Origin: Actinomycetes bacterium
Lineage (GTDB): Bacteria; Actinomycetota; Thermoleophilia; Solirubrobacterales; 70-9
Length of the DNA stretch: 12,718 nucleotides
Reading direction: 5' to 3'
NCBI GenBank assembly: GCA_023434465.1
Contig: JAEYSQ010000066.1
Location: 1-12,718, forward strand
Shown: positions 5,854-12,674 of the stretch, piece by piece
How the letters are laid out: every line of letters begins with the position of its first letter
How positions within the stretch are numbered: position 1 is the stretch's first letter
The notes under the pieces: model-generated
The model's database searches: none
What the model was told of the DNA's origin: nothing
What the model saw: only the letters and a program-made list of their open reading frames with translations
Position numbers and translations under genes: made by a program

Positions 5854-6827
5854 CAGGTCTTGCCCAAACGCCGTTTGAAATTCTGGATCTCGTCGACAGG
5901 AAGCGGATCGACTCCGCGCAGGGAAGCGACCTCGACCGAGACCAGGTCCCCAAACATGACCGCCCAAAAAAGCCGCTCGGAGCGGGTTTCGCCCGAGGTT
6001 TCCACCGAGAAGACGGGTGCTCCGGTCTTTTCAATCGACTCGGCGGTCAGTTCCATCCGTCGCCGTTCCCGCGGCGACTGGCCGGAATCGGTCAGAAAGA
6101 TCGCTCCCAGACCGCCTGTCCCCTTCGACCAGGCCTCCATCAGATTGTGGTTCGCTTCGGGGATCTCGGCCGCGAAGGCGAGCTGTTTCGCGTTCTCGTT
6201 GAACTGGTTGGCCCAGCGCGTGGCCGGGGCCGTTGTGAGGCTTGCTCCGTGCACTACAACCGGAGTGTCCCCGATCTGCGAGGCAAGTGCCCTCGCGAGG
6301 GGCTCCATGTCGCCCTTGCGGCTGTCAAGGAAGTCAGCCGCCTGTTCGAGTTCCCGGCGCACGTCCGGGGCGACGCCGGCCAGATGGGCGACATGGGCAG
6401 ATACCACGGTCATGTATCCGACCGTCATTCGGGGCTGGAAGAACCCCGGCAGGCCCACCACGCCGATCCCGGCGTCACGGGCCCTGGCGCCGAGCTCACC
6501 GCCCGTCCCGGCCACCCAGCGATGGGTGCCGGCTTCACCAGCGTCCTTGAACGAGGCGATCGTCTCCTCGGTATCGCCCGAGTAGCTCGAAGCGAGGACG
6601 GCCCAGTCGGCGGTAATCCACTTGGGAAGACCGTAGGTCCGGGAAATGATCATCGGACCGGTCAGGCGGTTGTCGAGCAGCCCTCGCGCCAGCTCGGCGC
6701 CGATCGCCGACCCTCCCATTCCGCAAACCACGAATCCAGAGGAAGGCCGTGCTTTCAGCTGAGCCGAGTCAACCCGCCAGAGCGCGTCGCGGATGTGGTT
6801 GGGAATGTCAAGTACGTCCTCAAGCAT
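5853..6827 (-). CDS. Bifunctional phosphoglucose/phosphomannose isomerase (SIS domain, archaeal/bacterial PGI-PMI type)
   Basis: This enzyme class interconverts fructose-6-phosphate with glucose-6-phosphate and with mannose-6-phosphate, feeding GDP-mannose synthesis. The 324 residues carry tandem SIS folds: GMGGSAIG (36-43) and SSYSGDTEET (80-89) bind the sugar phosphate. The second domain contains NQFNENAKQLAFAAEIPE (207-224) followed by NHNLMEAW (226-233). By analogy with the characterised archaeal enzyme, E211 and H227 are the likely catalytic glutamate and histidine, and K318 near the C-terminus the likely conserved lysine. GGTGAGGT lies 5 nt before the ATG. The start overlaps the stop of the upstream nucleotidyltransferase by 8 nt, and the stop shares one base with the next start, so the three genes are coupled. 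Whether mannose or glucose metabolism dominates cannot be read from the sequence, but the two flanking nucleotidyltransferases favour the mannose route. Confidence 0.92.
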   Translation of the reverse strand: MLEDVLDIPNHIRDALWRVDSAQLKARPSSGFVVCGMGGSAIGAELARGLLDNRLTGPMIISRTYGLPKWITADWAVLASSYSGDTEETIASFKDAGEAGTHRWVAGTGGELGARARDAGIGVVGLPGFFQPRMTVGYMTVVSAHVAHLAGVAPDVRRELEQAADFLDSRKGDMEPLARALASQIGDTPVVVHGASLTTAPATRWANQFNENAKQLAFAAEIPEANHNLMEAWSKGTGGLGAIFLTDSGQSPRERRRMELTAESIEKTGAPVFSVETSGETRSERLFWAVMFGDLVSVEVASLRGVDPLPVDEIQNFKRRLGKT

Positions 6828-7800
6828 TTACGACCTCACCGCTCTCATTCTTGCCAAGGACTTCATCTCCTACCGTATCCCCTGCCGCAATTCTCACACC
6901 GGCACCGATGATCGATCCTTCCACGGAAGCCCCTTCCCCGACCTCGCTACCTTCGAGCAGGACGGATCCGTTGACCCTGGCCCCGGGGCCCACCTTTACT
7001 CCCGGGCCGATCACCGCGCGCGGTCCGACGGTCGCGTTCGGGTCGACCTCGGCCTCCGCGGATACATGGACACCGTCGCTGTTGGTCTTGACCTCGGTTT
7101 CGATCCTGCCTTCGAGGATGTCCCAGGTTGCCTCCGCGTAGCGCTCGGGGGTTCCGAAATCCATCCAGTAGCCCTCGAGCGTCTTCGCGTAAAGCCCGTC
7201 GCCGGTGATCGAGGGATAAAACTCCCTCTCGATCGAGACGTTCTTCCCGGCCGGAATCGCGGCAATCGCGTCCCGTTCGAGCACATAGGTGCCGGCGTTG
7301 ATCAGCCCTGCCCCGGTTCGTTCCGGATCCTTTTCACTGAACTTGAGCACCTGTCCGTCGTCATCGACGTCGACCAGGCCGTAGCTGCTCGAGTCCTCGA
7401 CCTTGTACAGACCGAGGGTCGCCTTCGCTCCGGTCGCTTCGTGTTGTTTCCAGAGCGAAGTGAGGTCGAGGTCGGCGAGCACGTCGCCGTTCAGCGCGAA
7501 GAACCTTTCGTCAAGGTGCTCGAGGGCGAACCGGATCGCCCCGGCAGTTCCGAGGGCCTCCTCTTCGACGAGGTATCTGAGCCGGGGACCGCCCGGCTCG
7601 CCGTCGCCAAGCACCGCTTTCATCTCATCCGGCAGAAACCCACAGGCGAGAATCACTTCTTCGACTCCGTGCCGGCCAAGCCACTCGGTCATGTATGTGA
7701 GAAACGGCCGGTCGACCAGAGTCAGCGCCGGTTTCGGGGTCGCGTACGTCAGAGGCCGGAGCCTCGTCCCCCTACCACCGACCAGTACCAATGCCTGCAA
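6820..7800 (-). CDS. NDP-sugar pyrophosphorylase, probable mannose-1-phosphate guanylyltransferase, TTG start
   Basis: This 326-residue nucleotidyltransferase has an N-terminal catalytic domain with LVGGRGTRLRPLT (6-18), PKPAL (22-26), LGTAGAIR (83-90), NGDVLADLD (104-112), FSEK (154-157), INAGTYV (167-173) and YWMDFGTPERY (211-221). A hexapeptide beta-helix tail follows (about 240-315: VGPRAVIGPGVKVGPG, then GSEVGEGASVEGSIIGAGVRI). The GYWxDxGTPERYxEA signature is typical of bacterial GDP-mannose pyrophosphorylases of the RfbM/GMPP type. The start codon is TTG. It is supported by AGCAGGT 8 nt upstream and by the family N-terminus (MxALVLVGG) beginning exactly there, with no in-frame ATG or GTG nearby upstream. 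It lies 19 nt after UDP-glucose dehydrogenase and overlaps the isomerase by 8 nt. It differs clearly from the second nucleotidyltransferase in the operon, so the two probably handle different sugars or nucleotides. Confidence 0.9.
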   Translation of the reverse strand: MQALVLVGGRGTRLRPLTYATPKPALTLVDRPFLTYMTEWLGRHGVEEVILACGFLPDEMKAVLGDGEPGGPRLRYLVEEEALGTAGAIRFALEHLDERFFALNGDVLADLDLTSLWKQHEATGAKATLGLYKVEDSSSYGLVDVDDDGQVLKFSEKDPERTGAGLINAGTYVLERDAIAAIPAGKNVSIEREFYPSITGDGLYAKTLEGYWMDFGTPERYAEATWDILEGRIETEVKTNSDGVHVSAEAEVDPNATVGPRAVIGPGVKVGPGARVNGSVLLEGSEVGEGASVEGSIIGAGVRIAAGDTVGDEVLGKNESGEVVNA

Positions 7801-7808
7801 TTCGTTTT

Positions 7809-7815
7809 ACCTGCT
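7809..7815 (-). promoter_or_regulatory. Ribosome binding site supporting a TTG start
   Basis: AGCAGGT on the minus strand matches AGGAGGT at six of seven positions and ends 8 nt before the TTG at 7800. The nearest ATG (7820-7818) is out of frame. This makes TTG the only reasonable start for the nucleotidyltransferase gene. Confidence 0.7.
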
Positions 7816-7819
7816 TTCA

Positions 7820-9121
7820 TCACCGGTCCCCGGCCTTGCCGATCCCTTCGTAGAGGAATCCGGCCTGGCGGAGGCTGCCGGCGTCAAGAAAATTTCGTCC
7901 GTCTATGAGCAAAGGCCTCCGCATCCGATCGGCCGCCTCAGTCCAGTCGATCTCCTTGAACTCTGACCATTCCGTGACGAGAACGGCGGCGTCCGATTCA
8001 GCGAGAGCCGACTGGGCTGTCTCCTTCATTTCTACTCCGGGAAGGAGACTCCTCGCATTCGGCATCGCTACCGGGTCGTACGCAACGACTTCGGCACCTT
8101 CTCCCCGGAGGCGAGCGGACAGGACGAGGCTCGATGCTTCCCTCATATCGTCCGTATCGGGTTTGAAAGCGAGGCCCAGGAGGGCGATCTTCTTCCCGAC
8201 CAGCGATCCGAGATGTTTCGTCAGTTTGCTCACGACCCGTCGTTTCTGGAGTTCGTTCACTTCGATGACGGAGTTCAGCAGCTGGAAGTGGTAGCCCGAG
8301 TTACCGGCCAGTAATTTCAGCGCGTTGACGTCCTTGGGGAAGCAGGAACCGCCGAAGCCGATGCCGGGCCTCAGGAAATGCGGGCCGATCCGTTCGTCGA
8401 GACCCATGCCGCGGGCCACCTCACCGACGTCGGCGCCAACTTCTTCGCACACGTTGGCGATCTCGTTGATGAACGAGATCCGGGTCGCGAGGTAAGCGTT
8501 CGAGGCGAGCTTGATCATCTCGGCGCTCGAGGTGTCGGTCATCACGATCTCACCCCCGAGCGGCCGGTAGAGATCGGCCACCTCTTCCGCCGCGGCGGCA
8601 TCTTCCGGTTCCGCTCCGACCACGACCCGGTCCGGATTCATGAAGTCCGCCACAGCGGTCCCTTCTTTCAGGAACTCGGGACAGGAGACGTAAGCGAGGC
8701 CCGGCAGGTCGCGTCGAATCGAGGTGCCGGTACCGGCGGGGACCGTGCTCTTCATGATCAGCACGTGATCGCCATCGGACTTCAGATCCGCGACCACGGA
8801 ACGGACCCGCGACAGATCGGCGTCTCCCGAGTAGGTCGGTGGCGTGTCGACACAGACGAAAAGCAGACGGGCTGACGCGAGCAGCTCATCCATGTCGGTG
8901 GTGAAGGTCATCCGGTCGCGGTTCTTTTCGAGCAGCTCGGCGAGGCCTGGCTCGTGGATCGTGATCTCGCCGCGACGGAGGGAGTCGACTTTGTCTTCAA
9001 GGACATCGCGGGCAATCACCTGATGGCCCATCTCGGCGAAACATGCTGCGGTCACGAGGCCGACCCAGCCGACCCCGACGACGCCGATCGGCGCCTTTTC
9101 TTCTGGTTTCATTTCACTCAC
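7820..9121 (-). CDS. ugd: UDP-glucose 6-dehydrogenase (UDP-glucose/GDP-mannose dehydrogenase family)
   Basis: This enzyme oxidises UDP-glucose to UDP-glucuronate with two NAD+, in the cytoplasm. The 433 residues are normal for the family. They show the Rossmann motif GVGWVG (16-21) after a short tail, STVPAGT (125-131), CPEFLKEGTAVADF (147-160), EMIKLASNAYLA (201-212) with the catalytic lysine K204, and GFGGSCFPKD (255-264) with the catalytic nucleophile C260 and D264. A C-terminal UDP-binding domain contains LGLAFKPDTDDMREA (315-329). The start is GTG at 9121, sharing a 4-nt GTGA overlap with the stop of the LCP gene. An in-frame ATG at 9112 is an alternative with equally weak ribosome binding, since translation is probably coupled. 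UDP-glucuronate would supply uronic acid for a wall glycopolymer (teichuronic-like) or exopolysaccharide. A GDP-mannose or UDP-ManNAc dehydrogenase is possible, but the RPGIGFGGSCFPKD context fits UDP-glucose dehydrogenases best. Confidence 0.93.
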   Translation of the reverse strand: MSEMKPEEKAPIGVVGVGWVGLVTAACFAEMGHQVIARDVLEDKVDSLRRGEITIHEPGLAELLEKNRDRMTFTTDMDELLASARLLFVCVDTPPTYSGDADLSRVRSVVADLKSDGDHVLIMKSTVPAGTGTSIRRDLPGLAYVSCPEFLKEGTAVADFMNPDRVVVGAEPEDAAAAEEVADLYRPLGGEIVMTDTSSAEMIKLASNAYLATRISFINEIANVCEEVGADVGEVARGMGLDERIGPHFLRPGIGFGGSCFPKDVNALKLLAGNSGYHFQLLNSVIEVNELQKRRVVSKLTKHLGSLVGKKIALLGLAFKPDTDDMREASSLVLSARLRGEGAEVVAYDPVAMPNARSLLPGVEMKETAQSALAESDAAVLVTEWSEFKEIDWTEAADRMRRPLLIDGRNFLDAGSLRQAGFLYEGIGKAGDR

Positions 9122-11271
9122 TGGTTGGGGGTGAACGCCCGGGAGGACCGGGCCATGCCGAGCATCTGCTCGTTGTCAAGAGTCAGCAGCAACGAGTTGG
9201 AGATCCAGTACACGTTGTCGCCGTCGGTCCAGGAAACCAGCCGGATGCGGTCGCCCTCGGCGTAGACCTGGAACTTGCGGTCATCCATCTCGATTTCCTC
9301 GTGTGGAGCCTCGAGGATAGGGGGATCCTGCCAGCCGCGGATTCCCTGCAGCCCGAAATAGTGGGTTCCGTCGTCCTTGAGCACCGACAGCACGATGCGG
9401 AAGGCTCCGTAGACGTTCTTGTCGGGGTCGCGGGTGTGGTAGACCCGGCTCTGATCGGTCTCGTAGATCGCGCCTTCTGGAATCCGCTTCGGATAGAAGA
9501 CCGGGAAGTCCTGCCGCACAATCTGTTCGTCCAGATTCGCGGCTTCTGCCAGCCCGCTGTCGGACGCGTCGATCAGCCCGTCGTTCTCCTTGGAGGGGAT
9601 CTCCGTGGTCGAGCTCTTCTCCGCCTGCTGGCGCTTCTTCTCGGCTTTCCTCTTGGCCTTTTTCCGTGACTGGTTGGCAGCTCCGTCGCCTTCCTTCAGC
9701 GTGCCGACCGGACCGGGGTCATCCTCGAACCCGAGGAACTGGTTGACCGCCGTCTCGATCTCGGCCGGGGTCGCCTCGACGTAAGAGACCCCGTCGCGCA
9801 TGGTGAAGGTCGACGGAAAAGAGACTTCTGTCACTGCCGCTCCGCGTGAATCGAACAGCAGGGAAAGCAACTGAATGATCTGATCGCCTTCGCCGATATC
9901 TGACTTCGTGTTCTCGGTGAAAGCGCTGAGCAATTCGTCGCGACGTTTCCAGACTTCTCCGAGGGTCAGGCGATTGCGGACCTCGCCCATCAGGTCCTGC
10001 TGCCGGGCGGCCCTGACCAGGTCGGAATCGGTGTGACGGTAACGGGCGTAGTCGAGTGCGTCATAACCGCACAACTTCTGGTAGCCGGCTTCGATGTCGA
10101 TCGTCGCGTACTGCTCCTCGAACGGAACCGTGGAATTGTCGTTGAAGTAGTGACGGTCCACGTCCGCATAGACGCAGCCGATCGCGTCGATCACGTCGGC
10201 GAAGCCCTGGAAGTCGATGTTGACGACGTGGTTGACGTCGAGCCCGGTCATCGACTTGATCGTTGCCAGAGTCAGCTCCGTACCGCCATACGAGTACGCG
10301 GCGTTGAACTTGTCGCTGCCATAGCCGGGTATCTCCACGTACAGGTCCCGGGGGATCGAGAGCATCGCGATCTGATCGGTCTCCGGGTCGAGCCGTACCA
10401 GCATCGCCGTGTCTGACCTTCCCGGATCATCGGTCGGGCTGCCGCCACCCGTCCGGACATCCGAGCCGACGATCAGGATCGTCTGGGGTCCGTCCGCATC
10501 CTTCAGCGCGTACGGAGGGAGCTTGATCTCGCTGTCGCCGGCGCCGATCTTGCTGCCGATGTCGTCGACGAAGTGCATTACCGACGCCTGGGTGGCGGTC
10601 GCGAATGATCCGATGATCAGCAGCGTGGCCAGCAAGAATCGCCACCAGTACCGGGGGCGCTTGGCCGGCTTTTCGAAGTCGCCCCCGACCGGTGGGCGCG
10701 GCGGATCCCAGGCCTCGCCGGTCCGGCGTGAGAACTCGAGGGCATCGTGGACCTGGCTGCGAGCTGTGGCCTGGAGAACGGCGGTCTGTTCGGCGGTGAT
10801 CCCGGTTTCCGAGGGTGCCTCCCATTCCTGGGTACCGGTCGCGGGTTCTTCGCCGGTCGGCGGCTCTCCGCCGGTCGACGGGAACTCGTCGGACTGCTCG
10901 AAATCACCGGTTGTCGGGACAGCCGATTCATCGGTGCTGGCCGGGGGTTCAGCCGCTGGCGGTTCAGTGCCGGCACCTTCGGCCGGGGGCGTATTGGCCT
11001 TTGGGGTACCGGTCGGTTCCGGGGGCACGGATTCGTCGGCGCGAACGCTCTCCGGGCTTTCGAGCAGAGCCGCCCGGAACACCGGGTCCAGATCGGGAAC
11101 GTCACCTTCTTCCACCCGGGCCTCGAAAGCAAAGAGTTCCTCGGTCGGAGGCTCCACGTACTCGCCAGCCTCTTCCGGCGCTGGTTCCCCTTGTGCCGGT
11201 GGGGCGGGCGGGTGCTCGCCCTCGACCGTCCGGTCTTCCTCTTCGTCGAACTCGTCGCGTTCGTCGCTCAC
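9118..11271 (-). CDS. LytR-CpsA-Psr (LCP) family envelope protein with long acidic N-terminus and extra C-terminal domain
   Basis: LCP proteins transfer lipid-linked glycopolymers to peptidoglycan on the outer face of the membrane. Of 717 residues, 1-200 are an acidic, Pro/Glu/Thr-rich, presumably disordered cytoplasmic region. One transmembrane helix follows (about 209-231, WWRFLLATLLIIGSFATAT). The LCP domain (about 264-441) has ILIVGSDVRTG (D271, R273), RSDTAMLVRLDP (285-296), SIPRDLYVEIPG (R308), KFNAAYSYGG (321-330) and YARYRHTDSDLVRAARQQ (408-425), all expected for the active fold. A Lys/Arg-rich linker (535-552) leads to a final domain (584-715) resembling DUF4367-like modules, not the usual LytR_C. 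GTG at 11271 is chosen because AGGGGGTGA lies just upstream. The frame runs 57 codons further into the peptidase gene but is unlike any LCP. It is coupled to the M20 gene (4-nt gap) and ugd (4-nt overlap). Confidence 0.92.
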   Translation of the reverse strand: MSDERDEFDEEEDRTVEGEHPPAPPAQGEPAPEEAGEYVEPPTEELFAFEARVEEGDVPDLDPVFRAALLESPESVRADESVPPEPTGTPKANTPPAEGAGTEPPAAEPPASTDESAVPTTGDFEQSDEFPSTGGEPPTGEEPATGTQEWEAPSETGITAEQTAVLQATARSQVHDALEFSRRTGEAWDPPRPPVGGDFEKPAKRPRYWWRFLLATLLIIGSFATATQASVMHFVDDIGSKIGAGDSEIKLPPYALKDADGPQTILIVGSDVRTGGGSPTDDPGRSDTAMLVRLDPETDQIAMLSIPRDLYVEIPGYGSDKFNAAYSYGGTELTLATIKSMTGLDVNHVVNIDFQGFADVIDAIGCVYADVDRHYFNDNSTVPFEEQYATIDIEAGYQKLCGYDALDYARYRHTDSDLVRAARQQDLMGEVRNRLTLGEVWKRRDELLSAFTENTKSDIGEGDQIIQLLSLLFDSRGAAVTEVSFPSTFTMRDGVSYVEATPAEIETAVNQFLGFEDDPGPVGTLKEGDGAANQSRKKAKRKAEKKRQQAEKSSTTEIPSKENDGLIDASDSGLAEAANLDEQIVRQDFPVFYPKRIPEGAIYETDQSRVYHTRDPDKNVYGAFRIVLSVLKDDGTHYFGLQGIRGWQDPPILEAPHEEIEMDDRKFQVYAEGDRIRLVSWTDGDNVYWISNSLLLTLDNEQMLGMARSSRAFTPNQ

Positions 11272-11275
11272 CGGT

Positions 11276-11284
11276 TCACCCCCT
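11276..11284 (-). promoter_or_regulatory. Ribosome binding site of the LCP gene, overlapping the peptidase stop codon
   Basis: AGGGGGTGA on the minus strand is close to the ideal AGGAGGTGA. It contains the TGA stop of the M20 gene and ends 4 nt before the GTG start at 11271. It decides the LCP start against the 57-codon upstream extension and couples the two genes. Confidence 0.75.
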
Positions 11285-12415
11285 TCCCGCGGCTCGTTCG
11301 AGGAATTCGCGAAGCGTCGAGCGATAGGCGAAAAGCGATGGGATCGAGACCCACTCCTCGGGACCATGGTGCCCGGCACCGACCGGGCCGAACTCGACTG
11401 CCGGGATTCCCGCCTGGATGAACGAGACCGCATCGGAAGCACCGTCGCGGCCGACCGACAGCGAGGGACCCTCGTGATGATCGGAGGCGGCTGTTGTCAG
11501 AGCCTTTATCCAGGAGGAGTCGGTGCCACCTCCGCTGACCGGTGGCAACTCGATGATCGTCTCCACGCGGGCAGGGCCGAGCCCCGCAATCTGGTCGCGG
11601 ATCTGTGCCGGGTCCTGATGTGGCAGGTAGCGGATGTCTACGTCTATCGCGCAAGAATCGGGAACCTTGTTGAGCGCGTCGCCGCCCCAAATCCGGCCGA
11701 GATTTATCGAGGGACGGTCGAAGAGCTCGGAGCTTTCTCGGGCAAATGGTAGTGACTCAACCCCCCGGAACATGTCGACGGCCCGTAAAACGGCATTGTC
11801 GCCCAGCCAGGGGGTCGATCCGTGAGCGGCGCGACCGGCCACCGTCAGCCGCAGAGCCAGGACTCCCTTGGCCGCCACCCCCACGTGCATGTCGGTCGGC
11901 TCGCCGGTGATCGCGAAGTCTCCGGCCAGTCCCATGCCGCCGCTGGCCGGCTCGCCACCATTCAGAACGGGTTCAACAGCTCCCGGCTCGCGAACCAGGT
12001 AGTTGCTGCCCCGGTTCACGGCCTCCTCCGATTCCTCGTCGGAGACGATCCCGAGAACCACGCGGACCCCCGGCAGGGGATCCTCGGCAGTCGGCAGCGC
12101 GAGCATCATCGCGGCCAGCGCCGCCTTCATGTCGTAGGCGCCGCGCCCGACCAGGCGGTCGCCTTCGACCCGGGCCTCGAACTGACCGGGTTCGGCCGGA
12201 ACCACGTCGATGTGGCCGTGAAAGATCACGGTCGGATCGGACGAATCGCCCTGTGCGGCAGTGATCACGGGCAGACCCCTGCAGCTCCCCTGTTCGGTCT
12301 CTACACCGCGGCTGTCCAGCCAGCCCTTGACGAAACCGGCAGCCTCATGCACCCCGTCCTCGGAAGAGGTGTCATAACCGATGAGCTGCTCGGCCAGACC
12401 GAGGAGATCGTCCAT
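11276..12415 (-). CDS. M20 family metallopeptidase (ArgE/DapE/carboxypeptidase G2-like deacylase)
   Basis: This is a 379-residue cytoplasmic dizinc hydrolase of the ArgE/DapE/ACY1/CPG2 group, which cleaves amide bonds of N-acyl amino acids or small peptides. Ligands are visible in order: FHGHIDVVP (65-73; H68 metal, D70), GRGAYDMKAAL (90-100; D95 metal), SDEES (125-129; E127 general base, E128 metal), ITGEPT (169-174; E172 region), AAHGSTPW (196-203; H198 in the lid domain) and GHHGPEEWV (348-356; H350 metal). Length and order are complete. DapE (succinyl-diaminopimelate desuccinylase) and ArgE (acetylornithine deacetylase) are both possible. A DapE-like role would fit the envelope operon it heads, but the sequence does not decide. 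No Shine-Dalgarno precedes the ATG, while TACCCT ends 6 nt before it, so a leaderless mRNA is possible. It is the first gene of the six-gene operon. Confidence 0.92.
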   Translation of the reverse strand: MDDLLGLAEQLIGYDTSSEDGVHEAAGFVKGWLDSRGVETEQGSCRGLPVITAAQGDSSDPTVIFHGHIDVVPAEPGQFEARVEGDRLVGRGAYDMKAALAAMMLALPTAEDPLPGVRVVLGIVSDEESEEAVNRGSNYLVREPGAVEPVLNGGEPASGGMGLAGDFAITGEPTDMHVGVAAKGVLALRLTVAGRAAHGSTPWLGDNAVLRAVDMFRGVESLPFARESSELFDRPSINLGRIWGGDALNKVPDSCAIDVDIRYLPHQDPAQIRDQIAGLGPARVETIIELPPVSGGGTDSSWIKALTTAASDHHEGPSLSVGRDGASDAVSFIQAGIPAVEFGPVGAGHHGPEEWVSIPSLFAYRSTLREFLERAAGRG

Positions 12416-12421
12416 TAAGGA

Positions 12422-12427
12422 AGGGTA
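12422..12427 (-). promoter_or_regulatory. Possible -10 box of the six-gene operon (leaderless)
   Basis: On the minus strand TACCCT (pattern TAnnnT) lies at -12 to -7 relative to the ATG of the M20 gene. That would place the RNA start on the start codon itself. The gene has no Shine-Dalgarno, as expected for a leaderless message. No good -35 is seen at 16-18 nt spacing, so this is tentative. Confidence 0.3.
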
Positions 12428-12499
12428 TTGGTTACCCCGAAACTACGTTTTTCGGAACCTGGCGAGAGGCCCGGTCCCGTTCGGAGAACTGAACGCTGT

Positions 12500-12611
12500 G
12501 AGACGTGGTCGAGGGGTTCGGCTTCGGGGGTGTCCCCCAAAAACCGTCGCTGCGCTCCTCATTCCGGAGGTTTTTGGGGAACACCCCCGACCCGAACCCT
12601 GCAGGACGTGA
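12500..12611. repeat. Full copy of the ~110-bp palindromic interspersed repeat (right copy, inverted)
   Basis: The arms CCCAAAAACC (12536-12545) and GGTTTTTGGG (12569-12578) flank a 23-base centre that is the exact reverse complement of the centre of the left copy. Identity is complete over 47 bp (12536-12582 against 65-111). The left-hand flank continues the match to 12500 with only four mismatches, and the right-hand flank is similar with gaps to 12611. It lies in the gene-free region about 85 bp upstream of the first operon gene. The element's own flanks are inverted relatives of each other, with GGTTCGGCTTCGGGGGTGT on one side and ACACCCCCGACCCGAACC on the other, so the RNA could fold into a long hairpin. 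Confidence 0.87.
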
Positions 12612-12620
12612 AGGTTCACG
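12607..12620. repeat. Small palindrome CGTGAA-GG-TTCACG
   Basis: Two perfect 6-bp arms (12607-12612 and 12615-12620) are separated by 2 nt, just outside the palindromic repeat. The size and symmetry fit a dimeric regulator site, but no regulator is encoded nearby. It may simply be an extension of the repeat's TCACGTCC sub-motif. Confidence 0.4.
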
Positions 12621-12629
12621 GTGGGAGGT

Positions 12630-12674
12630 TCTGGCTGCACTTAGGTAGCTATACGCCACTTGACTGCAGCCAGA
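12630..12674. repeat. 10-bp perfect inverted repeat with 25-nt AT-richer loop
   Basis: TCTGGCTGCA (12630-12639) and TGCAGCCAGA (12665-12674) pair perfectly around a 25-nt loop that contains TAGCTATA. The loop is less GC-rich than the surroundings. It could be an operator pair, an RNA hairpin, or the end of an upstream transcription unit. No T-run follows on either strand, so a classical terminator is unlikely. Confidence 0.5.

Noticed and set aside
5854..5967. Upstream extension of the second nucleotidyltransferase by 38 residues
   Set aside because: The extension lies inside the isomerase gene. The conserved MRAMVLAAG start at 5853 is coupled to the isomerase stop.
4759..6585. 608-residue open frame on the plus strand
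   Set aside because: It is antisense to two well-supported enzymes with clear catalytic motifs. Its translation is low-complexity and without a recognisable domain, as expected for GC-rich shadow frames.
11272..11442. Upstream extension of the LCP protein by 57 residues
   Set aside because: The extension lies within the 3' end of the M20 gene and is Arg/Ser-rich frame shadow. A strong ribosome site precedes the GTG at 11271.
10409..11752. 447-residue Ser/Gly-rich plus-strand frame opposite the LCP gene
   Set aside because: The composition is the complement of the Pro/Glu/Thr-rich LCP N-terminus. It spans the junction of two real genes and has no recognisable motif.
590..12415. A hidden defence, phage or mobile system
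   Set aside because: Every gene in the block has a housekeeping or envelope assignment. No integrase, transposase, nuclease, toxin or reverse transcriptase motif is seen on either strand.
12630..12674. tRNA-like or small RNA gene at the right end
   Set aside because: There is only one stem, with no D, anticodon or T arms and no CCA-type end. Nothing supports a structured RNA beyond a single hairpin.
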